Part shown: piece by piece, positions 51,412 to 59,110 of the stretch
Layout: each line of letters begins with the position of its first letter
How positions within the stretch are numbered: the stretch's first letter is position 1
IMG/VR virus record: IMGVR_UViG_3300030118_002460
Location: 22,332 to 86,331 of that record
DNA from: a virus
Direction: 5' to 3' (one strand)
Length of the DNA stretch: 64,000 nucleotides
Made by a program: the position numbers and the translations under genes
Notes under the pieces: generated by a model
Databases searched by the model: none
The model's input: only the letters and a program-made list of their open reading frames with translations
What the model was told of the DNA's origin: nothing

Positions 51412-52677
51412 ATGGCTGATACTGCTAAGTTTGAAGCAGCAACCATTGCTTCCTACTATCAGGCAATAAACAATGGTCAGTCAACTGTACCTGGTGCCAG
51501 TGTGCAGATGACTCAGGCAATGGATGCTGAGTATCCAGGTATGTCCAGAGAATGGAGAGAAGGTATCCTTGCTGGAACTGATGCTCTGATGGAGTATTTG
51601 GGTCACCAACCAAACTCAACAGATACTAGTTGGTTGTATGCACACTATGATGGTAGAACTAAGTCCATACCAGGTTCAGCATCAACTGATCTGATTAATT
51701 ACATTTGGGATACTTTTTCAAAGAAACAGAAAGATATATTCACAGGAAAGAAAGACTCCTGGAATACTGCTGACGTCTATATGACAAAGAAAGTAGATGA
51801 TATGAAGATGAGGAAGATGATTGATGCTTTGAAAGAAGAGTTTGATGATCTGGATCCAGAGATATATGTTGGGACTGTTAATGCATATATGTCTCAAATG
51901 TTGAAAGAGAAGAAGATGTTGCCTATCTCTCTCAAACAGAAGACAAAGAATGCAAATGTAAGAATCTATGAAACCAACTTGAAGTTGGGTCCTGATGGAT
52001 TGGAAGTGAAGGATGGTTCTGTTGAAACACCTCTTAAAACTGTGATGGATGTTGCTACAAGAAGAGGTGAGACAGACTTTGCAGGTAACTCTTTGAGATT
52101 TGCTGCTAGATTTGAAGCAGGAACATATGCTAAAAAGTACTCCTGGGAGAGCAAAGGTTCAAGTAAGACTGCTGATGCAACTGAACCAAGAGATTTAGTT
52201 CTGAATAATAAGGGAAAATATACAACAGCAACTGCTAGGAATGGTTCTATACCTGGTCCAAAGATGGCTGACCTGGTGAAGACTTACACTGGTGAGGATA
52301 TTAATCTGAATATTCCAATGAATAGAGTCCTCAATGATAAAGAAGTTAGTTACTGGCAAAACTATATCAAGACAATCATATCTACTAAGAATCCCAATGT
52401 CCCTATTGACCTGGGTAAGTTTACTATTGATAGTAAGAAGGTAAAACCAGAAGAGTTTATCAAGATGATTGCACTGATGGACAATGGTAGACCAGGTGGT
52501 AAGAACTTTGACCAGAAGATGAGAGCAAAACTAAGACATCTGAGGTATATCAAGATGTTCTATGATGCTGATAAGAAGAAGAAACTTGGTGAACTCATAT
52601 CATTTGCATACTTCCTATCATCCAAGATGAATATCAAGCAAGGTGACCTTGCTGGTCCCTTTATCAAAGTTCAGTAG
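51412..52677 (+). CDS. Virion structural protein of unknown role
   Basis: 421 residues, mostly helical N-terminal half then mixed. No enzymatic motif; Thr/Lys-rich. It sits between a Lys-rich structural gene and a methyltransferase with its own promoter. Structural assignment is from context. Recognisable segments include FEAATIASYYQAINNGQST and RHLRYIKMFYDADKKKKLGE. Confidence 0.75.
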   Translation: MADTAKFEAATIASYYQAINNGQSTVPGASVQMTQAMDAEYPGMSREWREGILAGTDALMEYLGHQPNSTDTSWLYAHYDGRTKSIPGSASTDLINYIWDTFSKKQKDIFTGKKDSWNTADVYMTKKVDDMKMRKMIDALKEEFDDLDPEIYVGTVNAYMSQMLKEKKMLPISLKQKTKNANVRIYETNLKLGPDGLEVKDGSVETPLKTVMDVATRRGETDFAGNSLRFAARFEAGTYAKKYSWESKGSSKTADATEPRDLVLNNKGKYTTATARNGSIPGPKMADLVKTYTGEDINLNIPMNRVLNDKEVSYWQNYIKTIISTKNPNVPIDLGKFTIDSKKVKPEEFIKMIALMDNGRPGGKNFDQKMRAKLRHLRYIKMFYDADKKKKLGELISFAYFLSSKMNIKQGDLAGPFIKVQ

Positions 52678-52678
52678 C

Positions 52679-52707
52679 TTGACTTTGCTCTGTTGCTGTG
52701 CTATGAT
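52679..52707 (+). promoter_or_regulatory. Sigma-70-type promoter before methyltransferase
   Basis: TTGACT, 17-base spacer, TATGAT. Near-consensus host-type promoter located in the 52-base gap before the ATG at 52730; no TAAATA is present. It suggests early expression of the methylase inside a late block. Confidence 0.78.
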
Positions 52708-52729
52708 ATTCCCATATTAACGCACGACT

Positions 52730-53500
52730 ATGATTGATCTTAGAACTGGTGACTGCCTGAACCTGGCACTTGACCTTGAAGACAATTCTATTGACTGCAC
52801 TGTAACTTCCCCTCCCTACAACAAGTGTGGTGTAGGTGGGGGTTTGTTTCGTAAGATTGAATATGCTGCTTTTGATGATACTTTACCAGAAGATGAGTAT
52901 CAAGAACAACAGATAGAACTACTTGATGTTCTCTTTGACAAGACAAAAGAGGGTGGATCACTCTTTTACAATCATAAGGTGAGGTATTATAAAGGTGATT
53001 CTATCTCCCCATGGGCATGGTTGACCAAGACCAAGTGGAATATCAGAGAAGAGATTATTTGGAGTAGGGGTAGTGGTCCAGAGATATCTGGATACAGATT
53101 CATCCAAACTGATGAGAGAATCTATTGGTTATGTAAAGGAGAGAAGCATCATAGGTTGTCTAGGAGATGTGCAGAGTGGACCAGTGTGTGGAAGTTTTCT
53201 GCTGAAATGAAAAATCCACATCCTGCACCCTATCCCATTCAACTTCCTACTAGATGCATTCAAGCTGTGATGCAGAAACCTGGTGTTGTTCTTGATCCTT
53301 ACAGTGGTTCAGGTACAACAGGTGTTGCTGCTAAACTTCTGGGACATGATTACATTGGGTTTGATCTGTCAGAAGAGTATCATGATATGGCAAGAGAGAG
53401 GATTGCAGAACCATCAATCAGTGATACTAAGAAGTTCAGTATTGAGACTGGTGTTGCTGCATTTTCTGATAGAGATGTATTCAGTTTGGCAGACTCATAA
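52730..53500 (+). CDS. DNA methyltransferase (N4-cytosine/N6-adenine, beta-type order)
   Basis: 256 residues. Catalytic TSPPY at residues 26-30, then target-recognition region, then the AdoMet-binding DPYSGSGTTG at about 189-198: motif IV before motif I, as in beta-class enzymes such as those recognising short palindromes. RMIY-type context and PHPAPYPIQLPTRCIQ match the family. The only restriction-type gene in the area lacks a nuclease partner. Own host-type promoter. Confidence 0.92.
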   Translation: MIDLRTGDCLNLALDLEDNSIDCTVTSPPYNKCGVGGGLFRKIEYAAFDDTLPEDEYQEQQIELLDVLFDKTKEGGSLFYNHKVRYYKGDSISPWAWLTKTKWNIREEIIWSRGSGPEISGYRFIQTDERIYWLCKGEKHHRLSRRCAEWTSVWKFSAEMKNPHPAPYPIQLPTRCIQAVMQKPGVVLDPYSGSGTTGVAAKLLGHDYIGFDLSEEYHDMARERIAEPSISDTKKFSIETGVAAFSDRDVFSLADS

Positions 53501-53503
53501 ATA
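53496..53503 (+). promoter_or_regulatory. Putative late promoter (CATAAATA)
   Basis: CATAAATA overlaps the methyltransferase TAA, 24 bases before the next ATG. Confidence 0.6.
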
Positions 53504-53527
53504 TTGTATGAGGAAATGTTATAACTA

Positions 53528-54826
53528 ATGAAATCCTTTTTTAGGTTCCTTAAAGAAGCAAAGAAATCTCAAGCAGCAGACCAAGCAGAACGCTTGAATC
53601 TGACAGGTGATGGTCATGGCAACTGGTATGACAAGGATGGTGATAGAGTTGCTGTAACTAAAAAAGGCAGACTTGAGATGCTCTCCAAGAAAGAGAAGCA
53701 AGAAACAGATGAATCACCAAAACAAGAAACAAAGTCCTCTGAAGGACAGCAATCTGTGCGACAAATGCCTGTGCAACAAGGAGAATTTGGAGCATTTGCA
53801 GATGGAAGTCCAAGGAGAATGCCTCCACCTACAACAGCAGATGGATCACCTAAAGAGGATCTTGGACCTCTAACCGTAACCTTTGGTAGATTTAATCCAC
53901 CAACAATTGGTCACCAGAAACTATTAGATGCTGCTAAGAAAGCAGCAGGCAAAGGATCACTCAAAGTCTATCCATCTAGATCACAGGATGCTAAGAAAAA
54001 TCCATATGATCCAGATGAAAAAGTAGATGTAATGAGGCAAATGTTCCCTGATCATGCGGAGAACATTGTGAATGATCCCAATGCCAGGACTATCTTTGAC
54101 GTTTTGAAGCAGGCACATCAAGATGGATATTCAAGTATTAAAATTGTGGTTGGTGGTGACAGAGTTAAGGAATTTGAAAAACTCTCAGGAGATTACAATG
54201 GTCAACTCTATGATTTTTCTGGTGTGGAGACTGTATCTGCTGGAGAAAGAGATCCAGACTCTAAGGATGTAGATGGAATGTCTGCCTCTAAGATGAGAAA
54301 GGCAGCAGCAGACAATGACTTTAAAACATTCAGACAGGGTGTCCCTAAATCTATTGATGATAAGTCTGCAAAGCAGATGATGAATACCCTTCGTAAGAAG
54401 ATGAATGTGAAGGAAGGTTGGAATCTCTGGGAGATTGCACCCAAGTTTGATTGGAAGAATCTTAGAGAGAGTTATGTTTCAGGTAAGATCTTTAAGGTTG
54501 ATCAACTGGTAGAGAATCTGAATACAGGATTGATTGGTAAGGTTCTTAGAAGAGGGACCAACTATCTGATCTGTGTGACAGAGGACAATATTATGTTCAA
54601 GTCCTGGATTAAGGATCTGCGTGAGTACACTGAGGTTAAGATGAATAGTAAAACCAGAGTGAAGGGTAAACCAAACACTCTGATTGGAACTGCTGGATAT
54701 TTCAAATATGCTGCTGATATGACTCCTGGTTTTGATAAGGGTGAAAAGACCAATCTCCAAACTGGTGGCAAACCATATAAAGGATATGGAAGGGAATTCA
54801 TAAATAAATACAGAAAAAAGAAGTAA
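53528..54826 (+). CDS. Virion protein with nucleotidyltransferase (HxGH-type) domain
   Basis: 432 residues. A basic N-terminal segment (FFRFLKEAKKSQAADQAERL) and a Gln/Ser/Pro-rich linker precede a cytidylyltransferase-type domain from about 112: TFGRFNPPTIGHQKLL (HxGH-like, about 118-133) and MSASKMRKAA (about 250-259), equivalent to the ISSTxxR motif. A C-terminal region of about 120 residues (SGKIFKVDQLVENL) is separate. Nucleotidyltransferases of this fold make NAD or CDP-linked compounds; activity here is unproven. Genes around it are structural. Confidence 0.82.
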   Translation: MKSFFRFLKEAKKSQAADQAERLNLTGDGHGNWYDKDGDRVAVTKKGRLEMLSKKEKQETDESPKQETKSSEGQQSVRQMPVQQGEFGAFADGSPRRMPPPTTADGSPKEDLGPLTVTFGRFNPPTIGHQKLLDAAKKAAGKGSLKVYPSRSQDAKKNPYDPDEKVDVMRQMFPDHAENIVNDPNARTIFDVLKQAHQDGYSSIKIVVGGDRVKEFEKLSGDYNGQLYDFSGVETVSAGERDPDSKDVDGMSASKMRKAAADNDFKTFRQGVPKSIDDKSAKQMMNTLRKKMNVKEGWNLWEIAPKFDWKNLRESYVSGKIFKVDQLVENLNTGLIGKVLRRGTNYLICVTEDNIMFKSWIKDLREYTEVKMNSKTRVKGKPNTLIGTAGYFKYAADMTPGFDKGEKTNLQTGGKPYKGYGREFINKYRKKK

Positions 54827-54835
54827 TCTAGTGTC

Positions 54836-55564
54836 ATGATCTCTGAGCAAGACAATACACCAGAAGAGGTGAAGAGTAGAGTCACGCAGATGACCAAAGC
54901 AGTTAGATATAAAGCAAGAAAGGAAGGTGGTAATCTTTTCAAGGCATTTAATGACTATATGGGATCGCAATCTGGTATTAGTGCAACTGAAAGAGCTTCT
55001 GTGAAACAGAGACTTGGTTTGTCTGAGAAGTATTCATCTTGGAGAGATGAACTTCAACTTCGTGAAATTGCCTCTGAACCAGTAACTGACAAAGAGATGG
55101 ATAAAACCATCAAAGAAAAGAAAGTCAAGAATAAGATCACCATTAATCCCACACTTGGTGAGGCAATTGAAGAGATGGGTGGAACCATTCTTGAAGCTGT
55201 TGAAGTTGAGGTTGAGGAGATTGAGGAAGAATTAACTCCTGAAAAGAAGAAGCAACTTCAATTGAAGGGTCAGATGATGAAGAAGCAGCAACTGCTTGAT
55301 CGCCAGAGACTCCAAGCACAGAAATCAGGTAGACTGCCTATGGGCACTGGGATGAAGGAAGAGTCAGAACTGGAAGAGAAAGTTCTTGATAAAGCAGAAA
55401 CTGATGAGAAGGAAAGAATTGTCAAGGGTATGAAGAAGAACTTCACCAACTTCAAAGACAAGTATGGCAAGGAGGCCAAGTCAGTCATGTATGCAACTGC
55501 CACTAAGATGGCAAAGAAGCATATGGATACCAGCAAGTCTGACCGTAGATACGGTGTTGAGTAA
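54836..55564 (+). CDS. Lys/Glu-rich virion structural protein
   Basis: 242 residues, highly charged and helical, with a long Glu/Lys coiled-coil (about 120-175) and a C-terminal segment FKDKYGKEAKSVMYATATKM typical of proteins in this cyanophage block. Probably internal or capsid-associated; no enzyme motif. Confidence 0.75.
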   Translation: MISEQDNTPEEVKSRVTQMTKAVRYKARKEGGNLFKAFNDYMGSQSGISATERASVKQRLGLSEKYSSWRDELQLREIASEPVTDKEMDKTIKEKKVKNKITINPTLGEAIEEMGGTILEAVEVEVEEIEEELTPEKKKQLQLKGQMMKKQQLLDRQRLQAQKSGRLPMGTGMKEESELEEKVLDKAETDEKERIVKGMKKNFTNFKDKYGKEAKSVMYATATKMAKKHMDTSKSDRRYGVE

Positions 55565-56229
55565 TGAAAAAATGCAAAAAGGGAAGTTACTACTGCTATA
55601 CTGATAAGAAGTGTAAACCCATTCCAAAAGGATTCAAGGTAGTTGGTCCTGCTGGATATCTTCGTAAGGAGAATGGGCACACCCAAGATGATGATTCCAA
55701 GAATGGGAAAAAGAATGGTAGTGTTTCTGGTGGCAATGGTAATGGCAATGGTGGCAATGGCAATGGGGGTCATTCTTCTGGATCCAACGGGTCCAATGGA
55801 GGAGGAATGAGTGAGGAATCAAATCCTCGTATTCCAAGAAAGAAGGGACAACCTGCCAACTCTAAGAAACATTCTGATCTTTATACTGATGAGAATCCCA
55901 AGGGCACCATTCATGGACTTGGGTTTAAGGATGTCTCTACTGCCAAAGCATCTGTATCCAAGATTCGCAATTCATCAAGATCTCATGCTCACAAGATTCA
56001 GGCAGCAGTTGCCATGGAACAAAGAGCAAAGGAGATGGGTAAGTCTTCAGAAGCAGCAGTTTATAGAAAGTATATAAACTCAATGAAGAAGAAAACAGAT
56101 AAGATGAATGAGGGTTGGTCTGACAAATACAAAAAGTCAATTGACTGTAATAATCCCAAGGGGTTCTCTCAGAGAGCACACTGTCAAGGAAAGAAAAAGA
56201 CCTTCAAAGAGTTTATGGGTGATATATAG
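55564..56229 (+). CDS. Cys-rich and Gly/Asn-repeat virion protein
   Basis: 221 residues. The N terminus CKKGSYYCYTDKKCKPIPKG is a small Cys cluster. Residues about 55-80 are low-complexity Gly-Asn-Ser repeats. A basic helical region FKDVSTAKASVSKIRNSSRS and an ending SIDCNNPKGFSQRAHCQGKK with two Cys suggest a zinc or disulfide module. The start shares a base with the preceding stop. Similar modules recur in this block. Probably a virion accessory; function unknown. Confidence 0.72.
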   Translation: MKKCKKGSYYCYTDKKCKPIPKGFKVVGPAGYLRKENGHTQDDDSKNGKKNGSVSGGNGNGNGGNGNGGHSSGSNGSNGGGMSEESNPRIPRKKGQPANSKKHSDLYTDENPKGTIHGLGFKDVSTAKASVSKIRNSSRSHAHKIQAAVAMEQRAKEMGKSSEAAVYRKYINSMKKKTDKMNEGWSDKYKKSIDCNNPKGFSQRAHCQGKKKTFKEFMGDI

Positions 56230-56253
56230 AGTACAATACCATATGAGGTTATT

Positions 56254-56454
56254 ATGCTCTCTATTCTGCTTCCACTTGCATCTAAGATTATCACTGATGC
56301 TGTTAACAAAATCCCTGAAAATGAAGAATTGGGTGAAAAACTGATTGAAATCTGCCTTGTAATCCTTGGTAAAGCTGTCAAACTTACTAAGACTGATATG
56401 GATGATCAACTTCTTGAAGTTGTAACCAAAGCAATCAAAGCAAGAGAAGAATAA
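56254..56454 (+). CDS. Small amphipathic helical protein
   Basis: 66 residues, beginning MLSILLPLASKIITDAVNKI with a moderately hydrophobic first helix, then EKLIEICLVILGKAVKLTKT and a Lys/Glu tail. Membrane association or holin-like behaviour is possible but the helices are short and amphipathic. Stands alone before a strong terminator. Confidence 0.65.
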   Translation: MLSILLPLASKIITDAVNKIPENEELGEKLIEICLVILGKAVKLTKTDMDDQLLEVVTKAIKAREE

Positions 56455-56457
56455 TTT

Positions 56458-56486
56458 ATAGGAGATCCATAGGGTCTCCTATTTTT
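56458..56486 (+). terminator. Strong rho-independent terminator
   Basis: An 11-bp stem ATAGGAGATCC/GGGTCTCCTAT (one G-U pair), 3-base loop, then TTTTT. The last T starts the next late promoter. Confidence 0.92.
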
Positions 56487-56493
56487 ATAAATA
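56486..56493 (+). promoter_or_regulatory. Putative late promoter (TATAAATA)
   Basis: Exact consensus beginning at the last T of the terminator, 36 bases before ATG 56530. Confidence 0.72.
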
Positions 56494-56529
56494 TTTGATA
56501 GCAAAGTAAATCTTTATAGGAACAAAGAC

Positions 56530-57063
56530 ATGGCACTTTGGGGAAATAACGACAATGTTTTATCAACTGGGACAGTAAGTCTCGATTATGCAACTCGTGT
56601 TGTCACAGGAGCAGGTACTTCATTTGGCATTGCTGGTGGCCTGTCTGAAGGTGATGTGATTAGATTTGGTATTAGAGGACTTGGTGGAACCTATTTTGGT
56701 GATGCAGTTGTTGCATCTATTGCTAGTTCTACCAGTGTAACTATTGCTTCTACCATGGGTCTTAGTGGTGCTGCAATTGCAAGTACTGACTTCTCTGTAT
56801 CCCAACTTCCTAAGTCCAGTGTTCTGGATTCCAAGTTTAGTGAAGCATCCTATGGAACTAATGATTCACTGGTCTATGGTGTAAACCAGGCAGAGGGTCT
56901 TCTTGGTTCTAACCCTGAATACTATGGTATGCATGAAGGATGGGTTGGTGTTACCACCTATGTTGATAATGAAGGTGTATTCAGAGTCAAGAAAGAAACT
57001 CTGGTTGCAATGTCAGGTATCACAACTGCACCACAAGACTTCTCATATCCTACACCTGAATGA
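56530..57063 (+). CDS. Beta-rich virion structural protein
   Basis: 177 residues, Gly/Ser/Val/Thr-rich. MALWGNNDNV is a recurrent cyanophage structural N terminus; later GTGAGTSFGIAGGL-type repeats and VYGVNQAEGLLGSNPEYYG. Own late promoter and terminator upstream. A tail or capsid surface protein is likely. Confidence 0.75.
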   Translation: MALWGNNDNVLSTGTVSLDYATRVVTGAGTSFGIAGGLSEGDVIRFGIRGLGGTYFGDAVVASIASSTSVTIASTMGLSGAAIASTDFSVSQLPKSSVLDSKFSEASYGTNDSLVYGVNQAEGLLGSNPEYYGMHEGWVGVTTYVDNEGVFRVKKETLVAMSGITTAPQDFSYPTPE

Positions 57064-57066
57064 TAG

Positions 57067-57447
57067 ATGCAGTTTACTGAATTGAATGAGAAGAATTTTC
57101 TTCTATTTGCCATTAAAAATTATCAAAACCCACAAGCAGTAACTCGTGAGGACTTTGATAAAGACCTGAATCATTTCAGGTATATCAAGAGACTCTTGAA
57201 GAGATACAAGAGTAGTGGTGAACTAAGAACACATCTATTGATTAATCACTTCATCATACTGTATAATGTATTTGGAGATGCTACTACTCCCATGCTTTTC
57301 TATAAAGTTGATAGGGAGTTGTGGGATGTCACAAAGACTTTCATAGTCTTTCTAAATAGACTCCCAGACTATCCTCATACTATTATTCATGATATTGACA
57401 TGGATGAAACTTGTTTAGAGGAGTTAAAGAGGGCTACCAATGGATAA
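57067..57447 (+). CDS. Conserved helical protein of unknown function
   Basis: 126 residues. MQFTELNEKNFLLFAIKNYQ and LINHFIILYNVFGDATTPML are features I recall from a family common in T4-like marine phages. A helical protein with no enzyme motif; function unknown. Starts 3 bases after the previous stop. Confidence 0.78.
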   Translation: MQFTELNEKNFLLFAIKNYQNPQAVTREDFDKDLNHFRYIKRLLKRYKSSGELRTHLLINHFIILYNVFGDATTPMLFYKVDRELWDVTKTFIVFLNRLPDYPHTIIHDIDMDETCLEELKRATNG

Positions 57448-57751
57448 AGACAAAATTGATAGGGTTATCAATGCATTTCGTTCAGCAATGTATAGTGAAT
57501 TCAGTGTCTCAGAGGAAGGAATGGTGGCAAATCCTCCTGGGGGATCTGGCGGATTTAGTGGTTCCGCCAATAGTCGTGGGCCTGTTGCTGGTTATGATTC
57601 ATCCCTTAAGTTTGATGGTCGTAACAAATTTGTAAGGAAGGCTATTAAAGATTTGATGGACAGAAGAACTAAGAGAGAAGAGAGAAAAGCAAAGAAGAAG
57701 GCATTAAATTACAATCCCTACTTCAAACCACAAGATGGAAGATCAAGTTAA
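57440..57751 (+). CDS. 103-residue virion-associated protein sharing a motif with gp23
   Basis: Residues 38-53 read GFSGSANSRGPVAGYD, matching GFSGSATETGPVAGFD in the mature N-terminal arm of gp23 at 13 of 16 positions. The rest is helical and basic (FVRKAIKDLMDRRTKREERK). Overlaps neighbours by 8 and 17 bases. The motif suggests binding the same partner as the capsid arm, or a common fold; function unknown. Confidence 0.72.
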   Translation: MDKDKIDRVINAFRSAMYSEFSVSEEGMVANPPGGSGGFSGSANSRGPVAGYDSSLKFDGRNKFVRKAIKDLMDRRTKREERKAKKKALNYNPYFKPQDGRSS

Positions 57752-58115
57752 GATTGCAGTAGTAGAACAAAAATTAGAAGATTTGAGACCTGTGATTCTA
57801 AAGATTGATGCTGCGATTGAAAAATTATCTGAGGTAAATACAACAGTTAGCAGAATGCTTGCTGTCCATGAAGAACGTATATCGAAACAAGAAGAGATTG
57901 ACACTGTACTCTTTGCAAAGATTGACAAACTCCGTGATAAAATGGACTCAGATCATGACAGTGTGCTGTCAAGATTACGTCAATTAGAGAAGAGGATGTG
58001 GATGTTGATGGGTGCCATGGCTGTTATATCCTTTGCAGTTAACAGTGGCAATCTCATAACAAAGGTCTTGACGCTTCAAGATTCTCCACCTACAATAGAA
58101 AGGAATATGAACTAA
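57735..58115 (+). CDS. Coiled-coil membrane protein, XhlA-like
   Basis: 126 residues. Residues 1 to about 85 form a coiled coil with regular Leu/Ile/Val spacing. A transmembrane segment MWMLMGAMAVISFAVNSGNL (88-107) follows, then a short tail. The order resembles XhlA-type haemolysin/holin-associated proteins. This is a lysis candidate, but a virion-tether role is equally possible. Confidence 0.68.
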   Translation: MEDQVKIAVVEQKLEDLRPVILKIDAAIEKLSEVNTTVSRMLAVHEERISKQEEIDTVLFAKIDKLRDKMDSDHDSVLSRLRQLEKRMWMLMGAMAVISFAVNSGNLITKVLTLQDSPPTIERNMN

Positions 58116-58120
58116 ACAGT

Positions 58121-59110
58121 ATGGATTATATTGATGTGAAATACATCAATTTGATTTCTTCAAGACTATCAAAGTTCAAGAGAGTAAAACCTAACCTCTA
58201 CAATTGTAGATGCCCTATCTGTGGAGACTCACAGAAGAATAAGAATAAGGCAAGAGGTTATTTTTACAGAATCAAGAACAATAGTAACTACAAGTGTCAT
58301 AACTGTGGTGTCAACATGTCTCTCAATAATTTCTTGAAAGAAATTGACCCAGAGACACATAAAGAGTATGTCTTTGAGAAGTTTAAGGAAGGTCACACTG
58401 GTAAGAACTTTGTGACTGAAACTCCTGAGGATGTATTCAAGAATCTTGCAACCAAACCTACCTTCAAGAAGAAGGTGAAGATTGACTTGCCTGGTGCTTT
58501 TGATGTTGATAGGTCCAGGGCATACCTCAATGAAAGAGCAATCTTCTCTGGGGAGTTCTATTATGCTGAAAACTTTAAAGAGTTCATAAACAATATCAAA
58601 CCTGATACCTTTGACAGTATCAAGTATGGTGAACAAAGGATTGTTATTCCTTTATACTATGAAGGAAAACTGATAGGGGTTCAAGGCAGAGCACTGTCTA
58701 CAAACCCTATTAAATACTTAACCATCATGTTGGATGATGATGCCCCCAAAATCTATGGACTTGACAGAATCAACACAGACCAACCAATCTACATCATTGA
58801 AGGACCCTTTGACTCCACGTTCGTGGAAAACAGTATTGCCATGTGTGGGGCTGACGTTGATGTTGGGTCGTTTGGTTGGAGCAATTATATTTGGGTTTAT
58901 GATAATGAACCTAGGAACAGAGAGATCACCAACAGAATCTCCAAAACAATTGATAGAGGAGACAAGGTAGTAATCTGGCCATCCAACATTAGGGAGAAGG
59001 ATCTAAATGATATGATCCTTGCTGGACACAATGTCCAGAAGATAGTAGAATCAAATACACATTCTGGTTTAGAAGCAAAACTTAAATTCAACACCTGGAA
59101 AAAGATATGA
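58121..59110 (+). CDS. 61: DNA primase subunit gp61
   Basis: 329 residues (T4 gp61 is 342). Zinc ribbon with C31, C34, C59, C62 (CPICGDSQ and CHNCG). TOPRIM-type catalytic segment IIEGPFDST at about 225 and VYDNEPRN at about 260. It makes RNA primers with helicase gp41. Starts 5 bases after the preceding stop. Confidence 0.95.
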   Translation: MDYIDVKYINLISSRLSKFKRVKPNLYNCRCPICGDSQKNKNKARGYFYRIKNNSNYKCHNCGVNMSLNNFLKEIDPETHKEYVFEKFKEGHTGKNFVTETPEDVFKNLATKPTFKKKVKIDLPGAFDVDRSRAYLNERAIFSGEFYYAENFKEFINNIKPDTFDSIKYGEQRIVIPLYYEGKLIGVQGRALSTNPIKYLTIMLDDDAPKIYGLDRINTDQPIYIIEGPFDSTFVENSIAMCGADVDVGSFGWSNYIWVYDNEPRNREITNRISKTIDRGDKVVIWPSNIREKDLNDMILAGHNVQKIVESNTHSGLEAKLKFNTWKKI

